Positions 56,796 to 64,000 of a stretch of 64,000 bases of DNA are shown here, piece after piece (the first letter of the stretch is position 1; every line of letters begins with the position of its first letter). Both the position numbers and the translations under genes were made by a program. The stretch lies in the NCBI RefSeq assembly GCF_900187445.1, contig NZ_FYEB01000008.1, positions 62,001-126,000 of the forward strand. The letters are read 5' to 3'. The DNA is from Pseudomonas sp. Irchel s3b2. GTDB taxonomy: Bacteria; Pseudomonadota; Gammaproteobacteria; Pseudomonadales; Pseudomonadaceae. The notes beneath the pieces are model-generated. The model had not been told where the DNA came from. It ran no database searches and saw nothing but the letters and a program-made list of their open reading frames with translations.

Positions 56796-57986
56796 TTATC
56801 GCCCGTGACGGCTCAACCATTGCCCGGCCAGTACCCGTGCTTTCGCATCAGCCGTAAACACTGCCTCGAGATCATCTACCGCAACCACAGGCTCGAGGTT
56901 CAACACTTCCTCGATAATACTCGCGATTTCCAGGTAGCGAACCCGTCCGTCGAGAAACGCCGCCACAGCTACCTCATTCGCGGCATTGAGCATGGCCGGT
57001 GCGCTGTTGCCAGCCTCGGCGGCTTGACGTGCAAGGCGCAGGCAAGGGAAACGCTCTTCATCTGGCGACTGAAAATCCAGGCGAGCGATGGCGAACAGGT
57101 CCAGCGGCGCAACACCCGAGTCGATTCTCTCTGGCCAGGCCAGGGCATTGGCGATTGGCGTGCGCATGTCCGGATTGCCCAACTGCGCCAATACCGAACC
57201 ATCGATGTAGTCGACCAGCGAATGAATCACGCTCTGCGGATGAATCACCACTTCGACCTGGGAGGGCGTGGCGTCGAACAGCCAGCAGGCCTCGATCAGC
57301 TCGAGTCCTTTGTTCATCATGCTGGCCGAATCCACCGAAATCTTGCGCCCCATGGACCAATTCGGGTGCGCACACGCTTGCTCGGGGGAAACATGCGCCA
57401 ATTCGGCCATCGGTGTCTGCCGGAACGGGCCGCCAGAGGCTGTCAGTAAAATCCGACGCACACCGACCGCGCCAAGTCCACGAGCGAAATCCTGTGGCAT
57501 GCACTGAAAAATCGCGTTGTGTTCGCTGTCGATCGGCAACAGCACTGAACCGCTTTTGCGCACGGCCTGCATAAACAGCGCACCGGACATCACCAGCGCT
57601 TCTTTATTGGCCAGAAGAATCTTCTTGCCGGCTTCGACCGCCGCCAGGGTCGGACGCAAGCCCGCCGCACCGACAATGGCCGCCATCACCGCATCGACTT
57701 CCGGATCGGAGGCGACCTGACACAAGCCCTCCTCCCCCACCAGAACGCGGGTCGGCAGACCGGCAGCGCGCAAATCGTCCTGCAACCCTGAGGCAGCGCC
57801 AGATTCCGGCACGACGGCGAAGCGCGGCACATGACGCACACACAGCGCCAGCAACTCACTCAAACGAGTGAAACCGCTCAAGGCAAAAACCTGATAACGC
57901 TCGGGATGACGGGCAATCACGTCGAGGGTGCTCAGACCAATCGAACCGGTCGCACCCAGCACGGTAATCTGTTGTGGGCGGCTCAT
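56796..57986 (-). CDS. dxr: 1-deoxy-D-xylulose 5-phosphate reductoisomerase
   Basis: 396 aa, first committed step of the MEP isoprenoid pathway. NADPH-binding ITVLGATGSIGLSTLDVIAR, LANKEALVMSG, PIDSEHNAIFQ, and ASGGPFRQTP are present; metal ligands in NWSMGRKISVDSASMMNKGL. The start MSRPQQ (57986) overlaps cdsA by 4 bp. Confidence 0.97.
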   Translation of the reverse strand: MSRPQQITVLGATGSIGLSTLDVIARHPERYQVFALSGFTRLSELLALCVRHVPRFAVVPESGAASGLQDDLRAAGLPTRVLVGEEGLCQVASDPEVDAVMAAIVGAAGLRPTLAAVEAGKKILLANKEALVMSGALFMQAVRKSGSVLLPIDSEHNAIFQCMPQDFARGLGAVGVRRILLTASGGPFRQTPMAELAHVSPEQACAHPNWSMGRKISVDSASMMNKGLELIEACWLFDATPSQVEVVIHPQSVIHSLVDYIDGSVLAQLGNPDMRTPIANALAWPERIDSGVAPLDLFAIARLDFQSPDEERFPCLRLARQAAEAGNSAPAMLNAANEVAVAAFLDGRVRYLEIASIIEEVLNLEPVVAVDDLEAVFTADAKARVLAGQWLSRHGR

Positions 57987-58786
57987 GCTGCCATCCACAG
58001 CAGCACGGCGAATACCGGAATCGCCGCCGTCAGACTATCGATGCGGTCCAGCACGCCGCCGTGGCCAGGCAGCAGATTACTGCTGTCCTTGATCCCCGAC
58101 TGGCGCTTGAACATGCTTTCGGTGAGGTCGCCCACCACTGAAATGAACACGATTACCGCAGCACCGAACAGGCCCATCAACAGTTGAGCGAAACTCCAGT
58201 CCCGCACAAAACCGACGATGGCGGTAATCACCAGACTCACCAGCAAGCCGCCGTAAACGCCCTCCCAGCTCTTGCCTGGGCTGACCTGTGACGCCAGCTT
58301 GCGCTTGCCGAAGGCCCGGCCGGAAAAGTACGCACCGATATCGGCACCCCAGACCAGCACCATCACCGCCATGATCAGCCAATTGCCCAAGGGCTCCTGC
58401 TTGATCAGGATCAGACCTTGCCAGGCCGGTAACAGAATCAACAGACCGATCACCAGTTTGCAGGCAGCACTGGCCCAGTGTTCGCTGGACTGTGGATAGG
58501 TCAAGACCAGGTACGTGGCCACACCCCACCAGAGCACTGCAGCGCCCAACACCCAAGGCGCGAGCCCCGGCAGGACGTGCATGACAAACAGCACCAACGC
58601 GACCACAGCCGCATAGGCAACGCGAATCGACTGAGCAGCAAAACCCGCCAGGCGCGCCCACTCCCACGCGCCGAGCGTTACCACCAGCCCGATGAACAGC
58701 GCAAAACCGGACCCTTCAAGCAGGAAAAACCCGCACAGGGCAATCGGCAGCAGGATCAGCGCCGTGATGATTCGTTGTTTAAGCAT
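57983..58786 (-). CDS. cdsA: Phosphatidate cytidylyltransferase CdsA
   Basis: 267 aa multi-spanning membrane enzyme making CDP-diacylglycerol from phosphatidate and CTP, the common precursor of phosphatidylglycerol and -ethanolamine. The C-terminal family signature runs MFKRQSGIKDSSNLLPGHGG then VLDRIDSL. One-base overlap with uppS upstream. Confidence 0.96.
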   Translation of the reverse strand: MLKQRIITALILLPIALCGFFLLEGSGFALFIGLVVTLGAWEWARLAGFAAQSIRVAYAAVVALVLFVMHVLPGLAPWVLGAAVLWWGVATYLVLTYPQSSEHWASAACKLVIGLLILLPAWQGLILIKQEPLGNWLIMAVMVLVWGADIGAYFSGRAFGKRKLASQVSPGKSWEGVYGGLLVSLVITAIVGFVRDWSFAQLLMGLFGAAVIVFISVVGDLTESMFKRQSGIKDSSNLLPGHGGVLDRIDSLTAAIPVFAVLLWMAA

Positions 58787-59541
58787 TAAACCCGGGCTCC
58801 AGCCTCGACCTGCTCGCTCGTTTTACCGAAGCGACGCTGGCGAGAAGCGAAATCTGCCAGCGCGTTGCGCATGGCGTCGTGTTTGAAGTCCGGCCAGAAC
58901 AGGTCGGAGAAGTACAGCTCGGCGTAGGCCAGTTGCCACAGCAGGAAGTTGCTGATGCGATGCTCGCCACCGGTACGGATGCACAAGTCCGGCAACGGCA
59001 GATCACCGGTCGCCAGACAGGTTTGCAAAAGCTCAGGGGTAATGTCCTCCGGACGCAGATGCCCGGCCTGAACTTCGCGAGCCAGACGCTGCGCGGCTTG
59101 CGCGATATCCCACTGACCGCCGTAGTTGGCGGCGATCTGCAAGATAAAGCGATTGGCGCCGACGGTCATTGCCTCGGCTTCGCGCATGGCGGCCTGAAGC
59201 TCCGGGTGAAAACGCGAACGATCGCCAATGATGCGCAAACTGATGTTGTTGTCGTTGAGGCGCTTGGCCTCGCGACGCAACGCCCTGAAGAATAAATCCA
59301 TCAAGGCACTGACCTCATCGACCGGGCGCTGCCAGTTTTCGCTGGAGAAGGCGAACAGGGTCAGTACTTCAACCTTGGCCTCGGCACACACCTCGATCAC
59401 TGCACGTACTGCATCCACACCCGCTTTATGCCCGGCGACACCCGGCATAAAGCGTTTTTTCGCCCAACGATTATTACCATCCATGATGATCGCGACATGG
59501 CGCGGCACCGCGGACGGCGCAGTCTGCTTTGTCTTATCCAT
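58786..59541 (-). CDS. uppS: Undecaprenyl diphosphate synthase
   Basis: 251 aa cis-prenyltransferase that makes the lipid carrier for peptidoglycan and LPS. IIMDGNNRWAKKRFMPGVAG with catalytic Asp and GHKAG, LTLFAFSSENWQRP and C-terminal DLCIRTGGEHRISNFLLWQL are all typical. 13 bp after frr. Confidence 0.97.
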   Translation of the reverse strand: MDKTKQTAPSAVPRHVAIIMDGNNRWAKKRFMPGVAGHKAGVDAVRAVIEVCAEAKVEVLTLFAFSSENWQRPVDEVSALMDLFFRALRREAKRLNDNNISLRIIGDRSRFHPELQAAMREAEAMTVGANRFILQIAANYGGQWDIAQAAQRLAREVQAGHLRPEDITPELLQTCLATGDLPLPDLCIRTGGEHRISNFLLWQLAYAELYFSDLFWPDFKHDAMRNALADFASRQRRFGKTSEQVEAGARV

Positions 59542-59554
59542 TGAAACTCGACCC

Positions 59555-60112
59555 TTATACGGCCATCAGGTCTTTTTCTTTTTCCGCCAACTTAGCGTCG
59601 ATTTCAGCTACGAACTTCTTGGTCAGATCGTCGATCTCGCCGGTGGCGCGACGTTCTTCGTCTTCGCTGATTTCCTTTTCCTTGACCAGATCCTTGAGCT
59701 GGCTGTTCGCATCACGACGGATGTTCCGTACAGCAACGCGGGCATCTTCGGCGACATCGCGAGCCTGCTTGGTGAAGCCCTTGCGGGTTTCTTCGGTCAG
59801 GGCCGGCATGGAGATCAGCAGCAACTCACCCAGGTTGGTCGGATTGAGGTTCAGACCAGCACTACCGATAGCCTTGTCGACAGCACCGAGCATGTTGCGC
59901 TCAAAGGCAACCACTTGCAGGGTACGGGCGTCTTTAACGGTGATGTTCGCCACTTGCTTGATCGGAGTGTCGGAACCGTAATACGGCACCATCACGCCTT
60001 CAAGAATGCTTGGGTGTGCCTGACCGGTACGAATACGGCCAAAGTTGTGCGCCAGCGATTCGACGGATTTTTTCATGCGCTCTTGAGCGTCTTTTTTGAT
60101 TTCGTTGATCAT
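59555..60112 (-). CDS. frr: Ribosome recycling factor
   Basis: 185 aa. Splits post-termination ribosomes with EF-G. Two-domain protein: MINEIKKDAQERMKKSVESL, RTGQAHPSILEGVMVPYYGS and PALTEETRKGFTKQARDVAE are family regions. Overlaps pyrH by 4 bp. Confidence 0.97.
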   Translation of the reverse strand: MINEIKKDAQERMKKSVESLAHNFGRIRTGQAHPSILEGVMVPYYGSDTPIKQVANITVKDARTLQVVAFERNMLGAVDKAIGSAGLNLNPTNLGELLLISMPALTEETRKGFTKQARDVAEDARVAVRNIRRDANSQLKDLVKEKEISEDEERRATGEIDDLTKKFVAEIDAKLAEKEKDLMAV

Positions 60113-60852
60113 TGTTGGCCTTCCTCGATCAGGGTCCCTTCAGCGCCGCCATGTACGATGTTCAGCAGGGCGCCGGGCTTGTTCATGTTAAATACGCGCA
60201 ACGGCATCTTGTGGTCGCGACACAAGCAAATAGCCGTCAAATCCATTACACCCAGCTTGCGATCCAGCACTTCATCGTAAGTCAGATGATCGAACTTCTC
60301 GGCATGCGGGTCTTTGAATGGATCAGCCGTGTAAACGCCATCGACCTTGGTTGCCTTGAGCACGACGTCAGCGTCGATTTCGATTGCACGCAAGCAGGCT
60401 GCCGAATCCGTGGTAAAGAACGGATTACCGGTACCGGCCGCAAAAATCACGACTTCCTTGGCGTTCAGGTGACGCATGGCTTTGCGGCGATCGTAGTGAT
60501 CGGTCACGCCAACCATGGAAATGGCCGACATCACGATGGCCGAGATATTGGCACGTTCCAGCGCATCGCGCATCGCCAGGGCGTTCATCACAGTGGCCAG
60601 CATGCCCATGTGGTCGCCAGTTACCCGATCCATGCCGGCCGCGCTGAGCGCCGCACCGCGGAACAAGTTGCCGCCACCGATCACCAGACCGACCTGAACA
60701 CCGATGCCGACCAGTTGGCCAACTTCCAGCGCCATGCGATCCAGAACTTTGGGGTCGATCCCGAACTCTTCCGAGCCCATCAGGGCCTCGCCGCTAAGCT
60801 TGAGTAGAATGCGTTTATAGCGAGCCTGATAACCACTGCCCTGCTGAGCCAT
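60109..60852 (-). CDS. pyrH: UMP kinase
   Basis: 247 aa bacterial UMP kinase of the amino acid kinase fold, regulated by GTP and UTP. RILLKLSGEALMG, VIGGGNLFRGA, FAAGTGNPFFTTDSAA and DGVYTADPFKDPHA are present. First gene of the pyrH-frr-uppS-cdsA-dxr run; 210 bp downstream of tsf. Confidence 0.97.
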   Translation of the reverse strand: MAQQGSGYQARYKRILLKLSGEALMGSEEFGIDPKVLDRMALEVGQLVGIGVQVGLVIGGGNLFRGAALSAAGMDRVTGDHMGMLATVMNALAMRDALERANISAIVMSAISMVGVTDHYDRRKAMRHLNAKEVVIFAAGTGNPFFTTDSAACLRAIEIDADVVLKATKVDGVYTADPFKDPHAEKFDHLTYDEVLDRKLGVMDLTAICLCRDHKMPLRVFNMNKPGALLNIVHGGAEGTLIEEGQQ

Positions 60853-61006
60853 TGCGAATCTCTCCTGCGGCGTATTTTAAAAATTCTTTGCGAGCTGTTT
60901 ACAGCTGGCGTTCACTCTAGCTTGGCGCTGCTTCAGCGCCATCGGAACATGACTTTGTAAGCCAGTTCCAAATGGAAACCAAATAAAAGTTGGTAACCCA
61001 TCTGAA

Positions 61007-61038
61007 AAGAGGCTGCGCGCGTGAGCGGGCAGCCTCTT
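61007..61038 (-). terminator. Terminator of rpsB-tsf
   Basis: AAGAGGCTGC ... GCAGCCTCTT around a short GC-rich loop, followed on the minus strand by TTTC. Located 25 bp after the tsf stop. Confidence 0.7.
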
Positions 61039-61062
61039 CAGGGCGACAGTTAAAAAACTGTC

Positions 61063-61926
61063 TTACGACTTGGCAGCAGCCAGCTGGGCAGCAACTTCTT
61101 CAGCGAAGTTGTCTACCGGCTTCTCGATGCCTTCGCCTACTTTGAAGTAGGTGAAGGAAACGATTTCAGCGCCGGCTTTCTTGGCCAGTTCACCGACCTT
61201 GATTTCAGGGTTCTTGACGAACGCCTGCTCAACCAGGCTGGCTTCGGCCAGGAACTTGCTGATACGGCCTTTGACCATATTTTCAACGATGTTTTCCGGC
61301 TTGCCGGCGATCTTGTCAGCGTTCAGCGTCAGGAACACGCCTTTCTCGCGCTCGATCGCTTCAGCGGAAACTTCCGATGGCAGCAGGAATTCAGGGTTGG
61401 TGGCCGCTACGTGCATAGCGATGTCCTTGGCCAGCTCAACGTCGCCGCCTTTCAGAACAACTGCAACACCGATCTTGTTGCCGTGCAGGTAGCCACCGAC
61501 AACGTCACCTTCAACGCGTGTCAGACGACGGATGTTGACGTTTTCGCCAACCTTGCCGACCAGTACCAGGCGAGCAGCTTCTTGAGCTTCGATCAGCGGA
61601 GCAACGTCAGTCAGTTTGTCGGCGAACGCTTTTTCAACGCTTGCAGCAACAAATTCCTTGAAGTCGTCCTGCAGGGCCAGGAAGTCGGTCTGCGAGTTCA
61701 CTTCCAGCAGAACGGCGGATTTACCGTCTTCCTTCAGAGCGATTGCGCCTTCAGCAGCCACGTTGCCTGCTTTCTTGGCAGCCTTGATGGCGCCCGAAGC
61801 ACGCATGTCATCAATGGCTTTTTCGATGTCGCCGCCAGCCTTGGTCAAGGCCTTTTTGCAATCCATCATGCCTTCGCCAGTACGCTCGCGCAGTTCTTTG
61901 ACCAACGCTGCAGTAATCTCTGCCAT
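61063..61926 (-). CDS. tsf: Elongation factor Ts
   Basis: 287 aa guanine nucleotide exchange factor for EF-Tu. N-terminal UBA-like region with LRERTGEGMMDCKKALTKAG, NSQTDF and the C-terminal dimerisation region AFVKNPEIKVGELAKKAGAE are typical. Second gene of rpsB-tsf; the 190-bp gap holds a strong terminator hairpin that probably sets the rpsB:tsf ratio. Confidence 0.97.
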   Translation of the reverse strand: MAEITAALVKELRERTGEGMMDCKKALTKAGGDIEKAIDDMRASGAIKAAKKAGNVAAEGAIALKEDGKSAVLLEVNSQTDFLALQDDFKEFVAASVEKAFADKLTDVAPLIEAQEAARLVLVGKVGENVNIRRLTRVEGDVVGGYLHGNKIGVAVVLKGGDVELAKDIAMHVAATNPEFLLPSEVSAEAIEREKGVFLTLNADKIAGKPENIVENMVKGRISKFLAEASLVEQAFVKNPEIKVGELAKKAGAEIVSFTYFKVGEGIEKPVDNFAEEVAAQLAAAKS

Positions 61927-62061
61927 TTCAAAATCCTCTTGGATAGGTTTTCAACCATTCCACCCGATCGAACGGGCGATCAATTCTTCCCGAACCACCG
62001 TTGTAAGCCGCTGCACGTTACAGCTCTGCAAGTGCGGGGCCGACAAACGGTTTTCGAGGTG

Positions 62062-62090
62062 GCAAAAAGGGGGCCAAGCCCCCTTTTTGC
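62062..62090 (-). terminator. Terminator/attenuator between rpsB and tsf
   Basis: GCAAAAAGGGGG-ccaa-GCCCCCTTTTTGC-type hairpin, almost perfectly symmetric, 27 bp after the rpsB stop. Readthrough would be needed to express tsf unless it has its own promoter. Confidence 0.85.
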
Positions 62091-62116
62091 TTACTGAGTC
62101 AACGCCAGGGCGTCAA

Positions 62117-62854
62117 TTACTCAGCTGCTGCTGCCGGAGCTTCTTCAACGAACTGCTCGGTGCCGCCAGCAACGTGGTTGCGACCGCGGATAACAGCGTC
62201 AGCCATCGAACCCATGTACAGCTGGATAGCGCGGATTGCGTCATCGTTGCCTGGGATGATGTAGTCAACGCCTTCCGGGCTGCTGTTGGTATCGACTACG
62301 CCGATAACCGGGATGCCCAGCTTGTTGGCTTCGGTGATCGCGATGCGCTCGTGATCAACGTCGATAACGAACAGAGCGTCTGGCAGACCGCCCATGTCCT
62401 TGATACCACCCAGGGAACGATCCAGCTTTTCCAGGTCACGGGAGCGCATCAGCGCTTCTTTCTTGGTCAGCTTGGCGAAAGTACCGTCTTCGGCTTGCAC
62501 TTCAAGGTCACGCAGACGCTTGATGGAAGCACGGATGGTTTTGAAGTTGGTCAGCATGCCGCCCAACCAGCGGTGATCGACGTACGGCGAACCGCAACGT
62601 GCTGCTTCTTCAGCAACGATCTTGCCAGCGGAACGCTTGGTGCCGACGAACAGAATCTTGTTTTTGCCCTGGGCCAGACGCTCTACGAAAGTCAGAGCTT
62701 CGTTGAACATTGGCAGGGTTTTTTCAAGGTTGATGATGTGGATCTTGTTACGCGCGCCGAAAATGTATTTACCCATTTTCGGGTTCCAGTAACGGGTTTG
62801 GTGACCGAAGTGCACACCGGCCTTCAGCATATCGCGCATGTTGACTTGGGACAT
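62117..62854 (-). CDS. rpsB: 30S ribosomal protein S2
   Basis: 245 aa. MSQVNMRDMLKAGVHFGHQT, RYWNPKMGKYIFGARNKIHI and VDTNSSPEGVDYIIPGNDDA, IRAIQLY are the universal S2 signatures. In E. coli S2 represses its own operon through the 5' leader, and a comparable structured leader seems present here. Divergent from map. Confidence 0.98.
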   Translation of the reverse strand: MSQVNMRDMLKAGVHFGHQTRYWNPKMGKYIFGARNKIHIINLEKTLPMFNEALTFVERLAQGKNKILFVGTKRSAGKIVAEEAARCGSPYVDHRWLGGMLTNFKTIRASIKRLRDLEVQAEDGTFAKLTKKEALMRSRDLEKLDRSLGGIKDMGGLPDALFVIDVDHERIAITEANKLGIPVIGVVDTNSSPEGVDYIIPGNDDAIRAIQLYMGSMADAVIRGRNHVAGGTEQFVEEAPAAAAE

Positions 62855-62990
62855 GATAGTTCCTTAATAAGTCGGGTTTGGCCTCCACGTATCCCAATGA
62901 CCAACCAGCAGCATCAGCTGAAGGCACCCAGGTCATCGTGTCGACACGTGTGTGGATTTAAGCTTTTCAGGGTATCCCCGGAAAGCGGCG
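62855..62990 (-). promoter_or_regulatory. Probable S2-responsive leader of rpsB
   Basis: Between the promoter and rpsB, the minus strand contains the palindrome CGTGTCGACACG (62937-62948) and further self-complementary stretches around CCTGGGTGCCTTCAGC ... GCTGCTGG. Conserved rpsB leaders in gamma-proteobacteria mediate S2 autoregulation; identity here is by position and structure, not alignment. Confidence 0.45.
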
Positions 62991-62993
62991 CAT

Positions 62994-62999
62994 TTTATA
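62994..62999 (-). promoter_or_regulatory. -10 element of rpsB promoter
   Basis: Minus-strand TGGTATAAAAT gives an extended -10 TATAAA ~140 bp upstream of the rpsB ATG. No good -35 was found. Confidence 0.5.
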
Positions 63000-63139
63000 C
63001 CATAGGGCAGGCAAAAACGGAACCCGGATTCTGAAAACCTGGCGAATGCTTTGGAGCCCCACCTTGGAATCCCCACAGAATGCGCCATCCTATAAAGAGA
63101 AGCGATGCACAGAGGCTCAGATTTGCGCTGATCGTCTGG

Positions 63140-63145
63140 TAGAAT
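63140..63145 (+). promoter_or_regulatory. Possible -10 element of map
   Basis: TAGAAT 81 bp upstream of the map start; no convincing -35. Rest of 62855-63226 shows no other gene. Confidence 0.35.
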
Positions 63146-63226
63146 CGCGTTTTTCAGGGCGTGATGTTTGTTCGCGAAATGCCCATTTCGTTTTAGAAGG
63201 CGCCATTGAGCGCAGAGAGAGCCTGT

Positions 63227-64000
63227 ATGACCGTCACCCTCAAAACCCCAGAGGACATCGCAAAAATGCGGATCGCCGGCAAATTGGCCGCCGATGTGCT
63301 GGAAATGATTGCCGATTATGTCAAACCGGGTGTCACCACCGAAGAGCTGGACCGCATCTGCCACGACTATATCGTCAATGAGCAGAAAGCCATCCCTGCG
63401 CCGCTCAACTACAAGGGCTTCCCGAAGTCGATCTGCACCTCGATCAACCACGTGGTCTGCCACGGCATCCCGAACGAGAAACCGTTGAAGGATGGCGACA
63501 CGCTGAACATCGACGTCACCGTGATCAAGGACGGTTACCACGGCGATACCAGCCGCATGTTCCACGTCGGTACCGTGCCGGTCTGGGCCGAGCGCCTGTC
63601 CCAGGTGACTCAGGAATGCATGTACAAGGCCATCGAACTGGTCAAACCCGGCTGCCGCCTGGGCGATATCGGTGAAGTGATCCAGAAGCACGCGGAAAAG
63701 AACGGCTTCTCGGTGGTTCGCGAGTTCTGCGGCCATGGCATCGGCAAGGTGTTCCACGAAGAGCCGCAGATCCTGCACTACGGCCGCGCCGGCACCGGCA
63801 TGGAACTGAAAGCCGGCATGACCTTCACCATCGAGCCGATGATCAACCAGGGCAAAGCCGACACCAAGGTGTTGGGCGATGGCTGGACCGCCATTACCAA
63901 GGACCGCAAACTGTCGGCACAGTGGGAACACACCCTGCTGGTGACCGATACCGGTTACGAGATCTTCACTTTGCGCAGCGACGATACCATCCCGCGCGTT
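63227..64000 (+). CDS. map: Methionine aminopeptidase type I (3' end cut by window edge)
   Basis: 258 codons are visible and the frame is still open at the edge. Removes the N-terminal Met from nascent proteins. The translation begins MTVTLKTPEDIAKMRIAGKL. Metal and substrate residues fit NIDVTVIKDGYHGDTSRMFH (D, D), FCGHGIGKVFHEEPQIL (His), and FTIEPMINQG (Glu). The family is ~260 aa, so only a few codons are missing. Divergent from rpsB-tsf, as in P. aeruginosa. Confidence 0.96.
   Translation, partial: MTVTLKTPEDIAKMRIAGKLAADVLEMIADYVKPGVTTEELDRICHDYIVNEQKAIPAPLNYKGFPKSICTSINHVVCHGIPNEKPLKDGDTLNIDVTVIKDGYHGDTSRMFHVGTVPVWAERLSQVTQECMYKAIELVKPGCRLGDIGEVIQKHAEKNGFSVVREFCGHGIGKVFHEEPQILHYGRAGTGMELKAGMTFTIEPMINQGKADTKVLGDGWTAITKDRKLSAQWEHTLLVTDTGYEIFTLRSDDTIPRV

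Noticed and set aside
63227..64000. map as a truncated pseudogene
   Set aside because: The frame is intact and simply runs off the window edge a few codons before the expected end.

Overview
The window is chromosomal DNA of a Pseudomonas, most likely of the P. fluorescens group. This is read from recognisable protein families, the gene order (fdxA-rsmZ-rpoS-nlpD-pcm-surE-truD-ispF; eno-kdsA-pyrG-tilS-accA-dnaE; skp-bamA-rseP-dxr-cdsA-uppS-frr-pyrH-tsf-rpsB-map), Pseudomonas-type REP/REPIN repeats and high-GC coding bias. No insertion sequence, CRISPR array or rRNA operon was seen.

Left part (1-15 kb): a truncated unknown gene, dinB with a LexA box, two tandem initiator tRNA genes, the mprF/acvB-like pair for aminoacyl-phosphatidylglycerol metabolism, an orphan Phd/YefM-type antitoxin, a DUF3077 gene behind a long structured leader, kup, rimO, a GNAT acetyltransferase, a pseudouridine synthase-like protein lacking the usual catalytic Asp, a YehS-like protein and trmO. 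Most of the REPINs lie here. Middle (15-28 kb): fpr with its divergent regulator finR, dgkA, erdR, tapT, a small secreted protein, a ribbon-helix-helix-like gene, a LOG-family gene, and the SOS group recX-recA-cinA. Between cinA and mutS, the usual fluorescent-pseudomonad tailocin/prophage site, only a PrtR-like repressor, a holin and perhaps one small ORF remain, joined by shared operator-like repeats.

Right part (28-64 kb): fdxA, the regulatory RNA rsmZ with its GacA box, then the stationary-phase and repair run rpoS-nlpD-pcm-surE-truD-ispF. The glutathione-dependent formaldehyde detoxification genes fghA and adhC follow, with the divergent gfnR. Then come ispD-ftsB, eno, kdsA-pyrG, tilS, accA, dnaE, and the large envelope cluster rnhB-lpxB-lpxA-fabZ-lpxD-skp-bamA-rseP-dxr-cdsA-uppS-frr-pyrH. 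The window ends with tsf-rpsB and the divergent, edge-truncated map.

The envelope cluster joins lipid A synthesis (lpxA, lpxB, lpxD, fabZ), outer-membrane protein assembly (skp, bamA), envelope-stress proteolysis (rseP), isoprenoid and undecaprenyl supply (dxr, uppS; ispD and ispF elsewhere) and phospholipid synthesis (cdsA). The observations most worth a second look are the DUF3077 leader with mutually exclusive pairings, the minimal tailocin remnant with shared ATGC-N6-GCAT sites, the degenerate pseudouridine synthase, the orphan antitoxin, and ispF starting directly on a terminator U-tract. All functional calls come from reading the sequence by eye; no database search was run.
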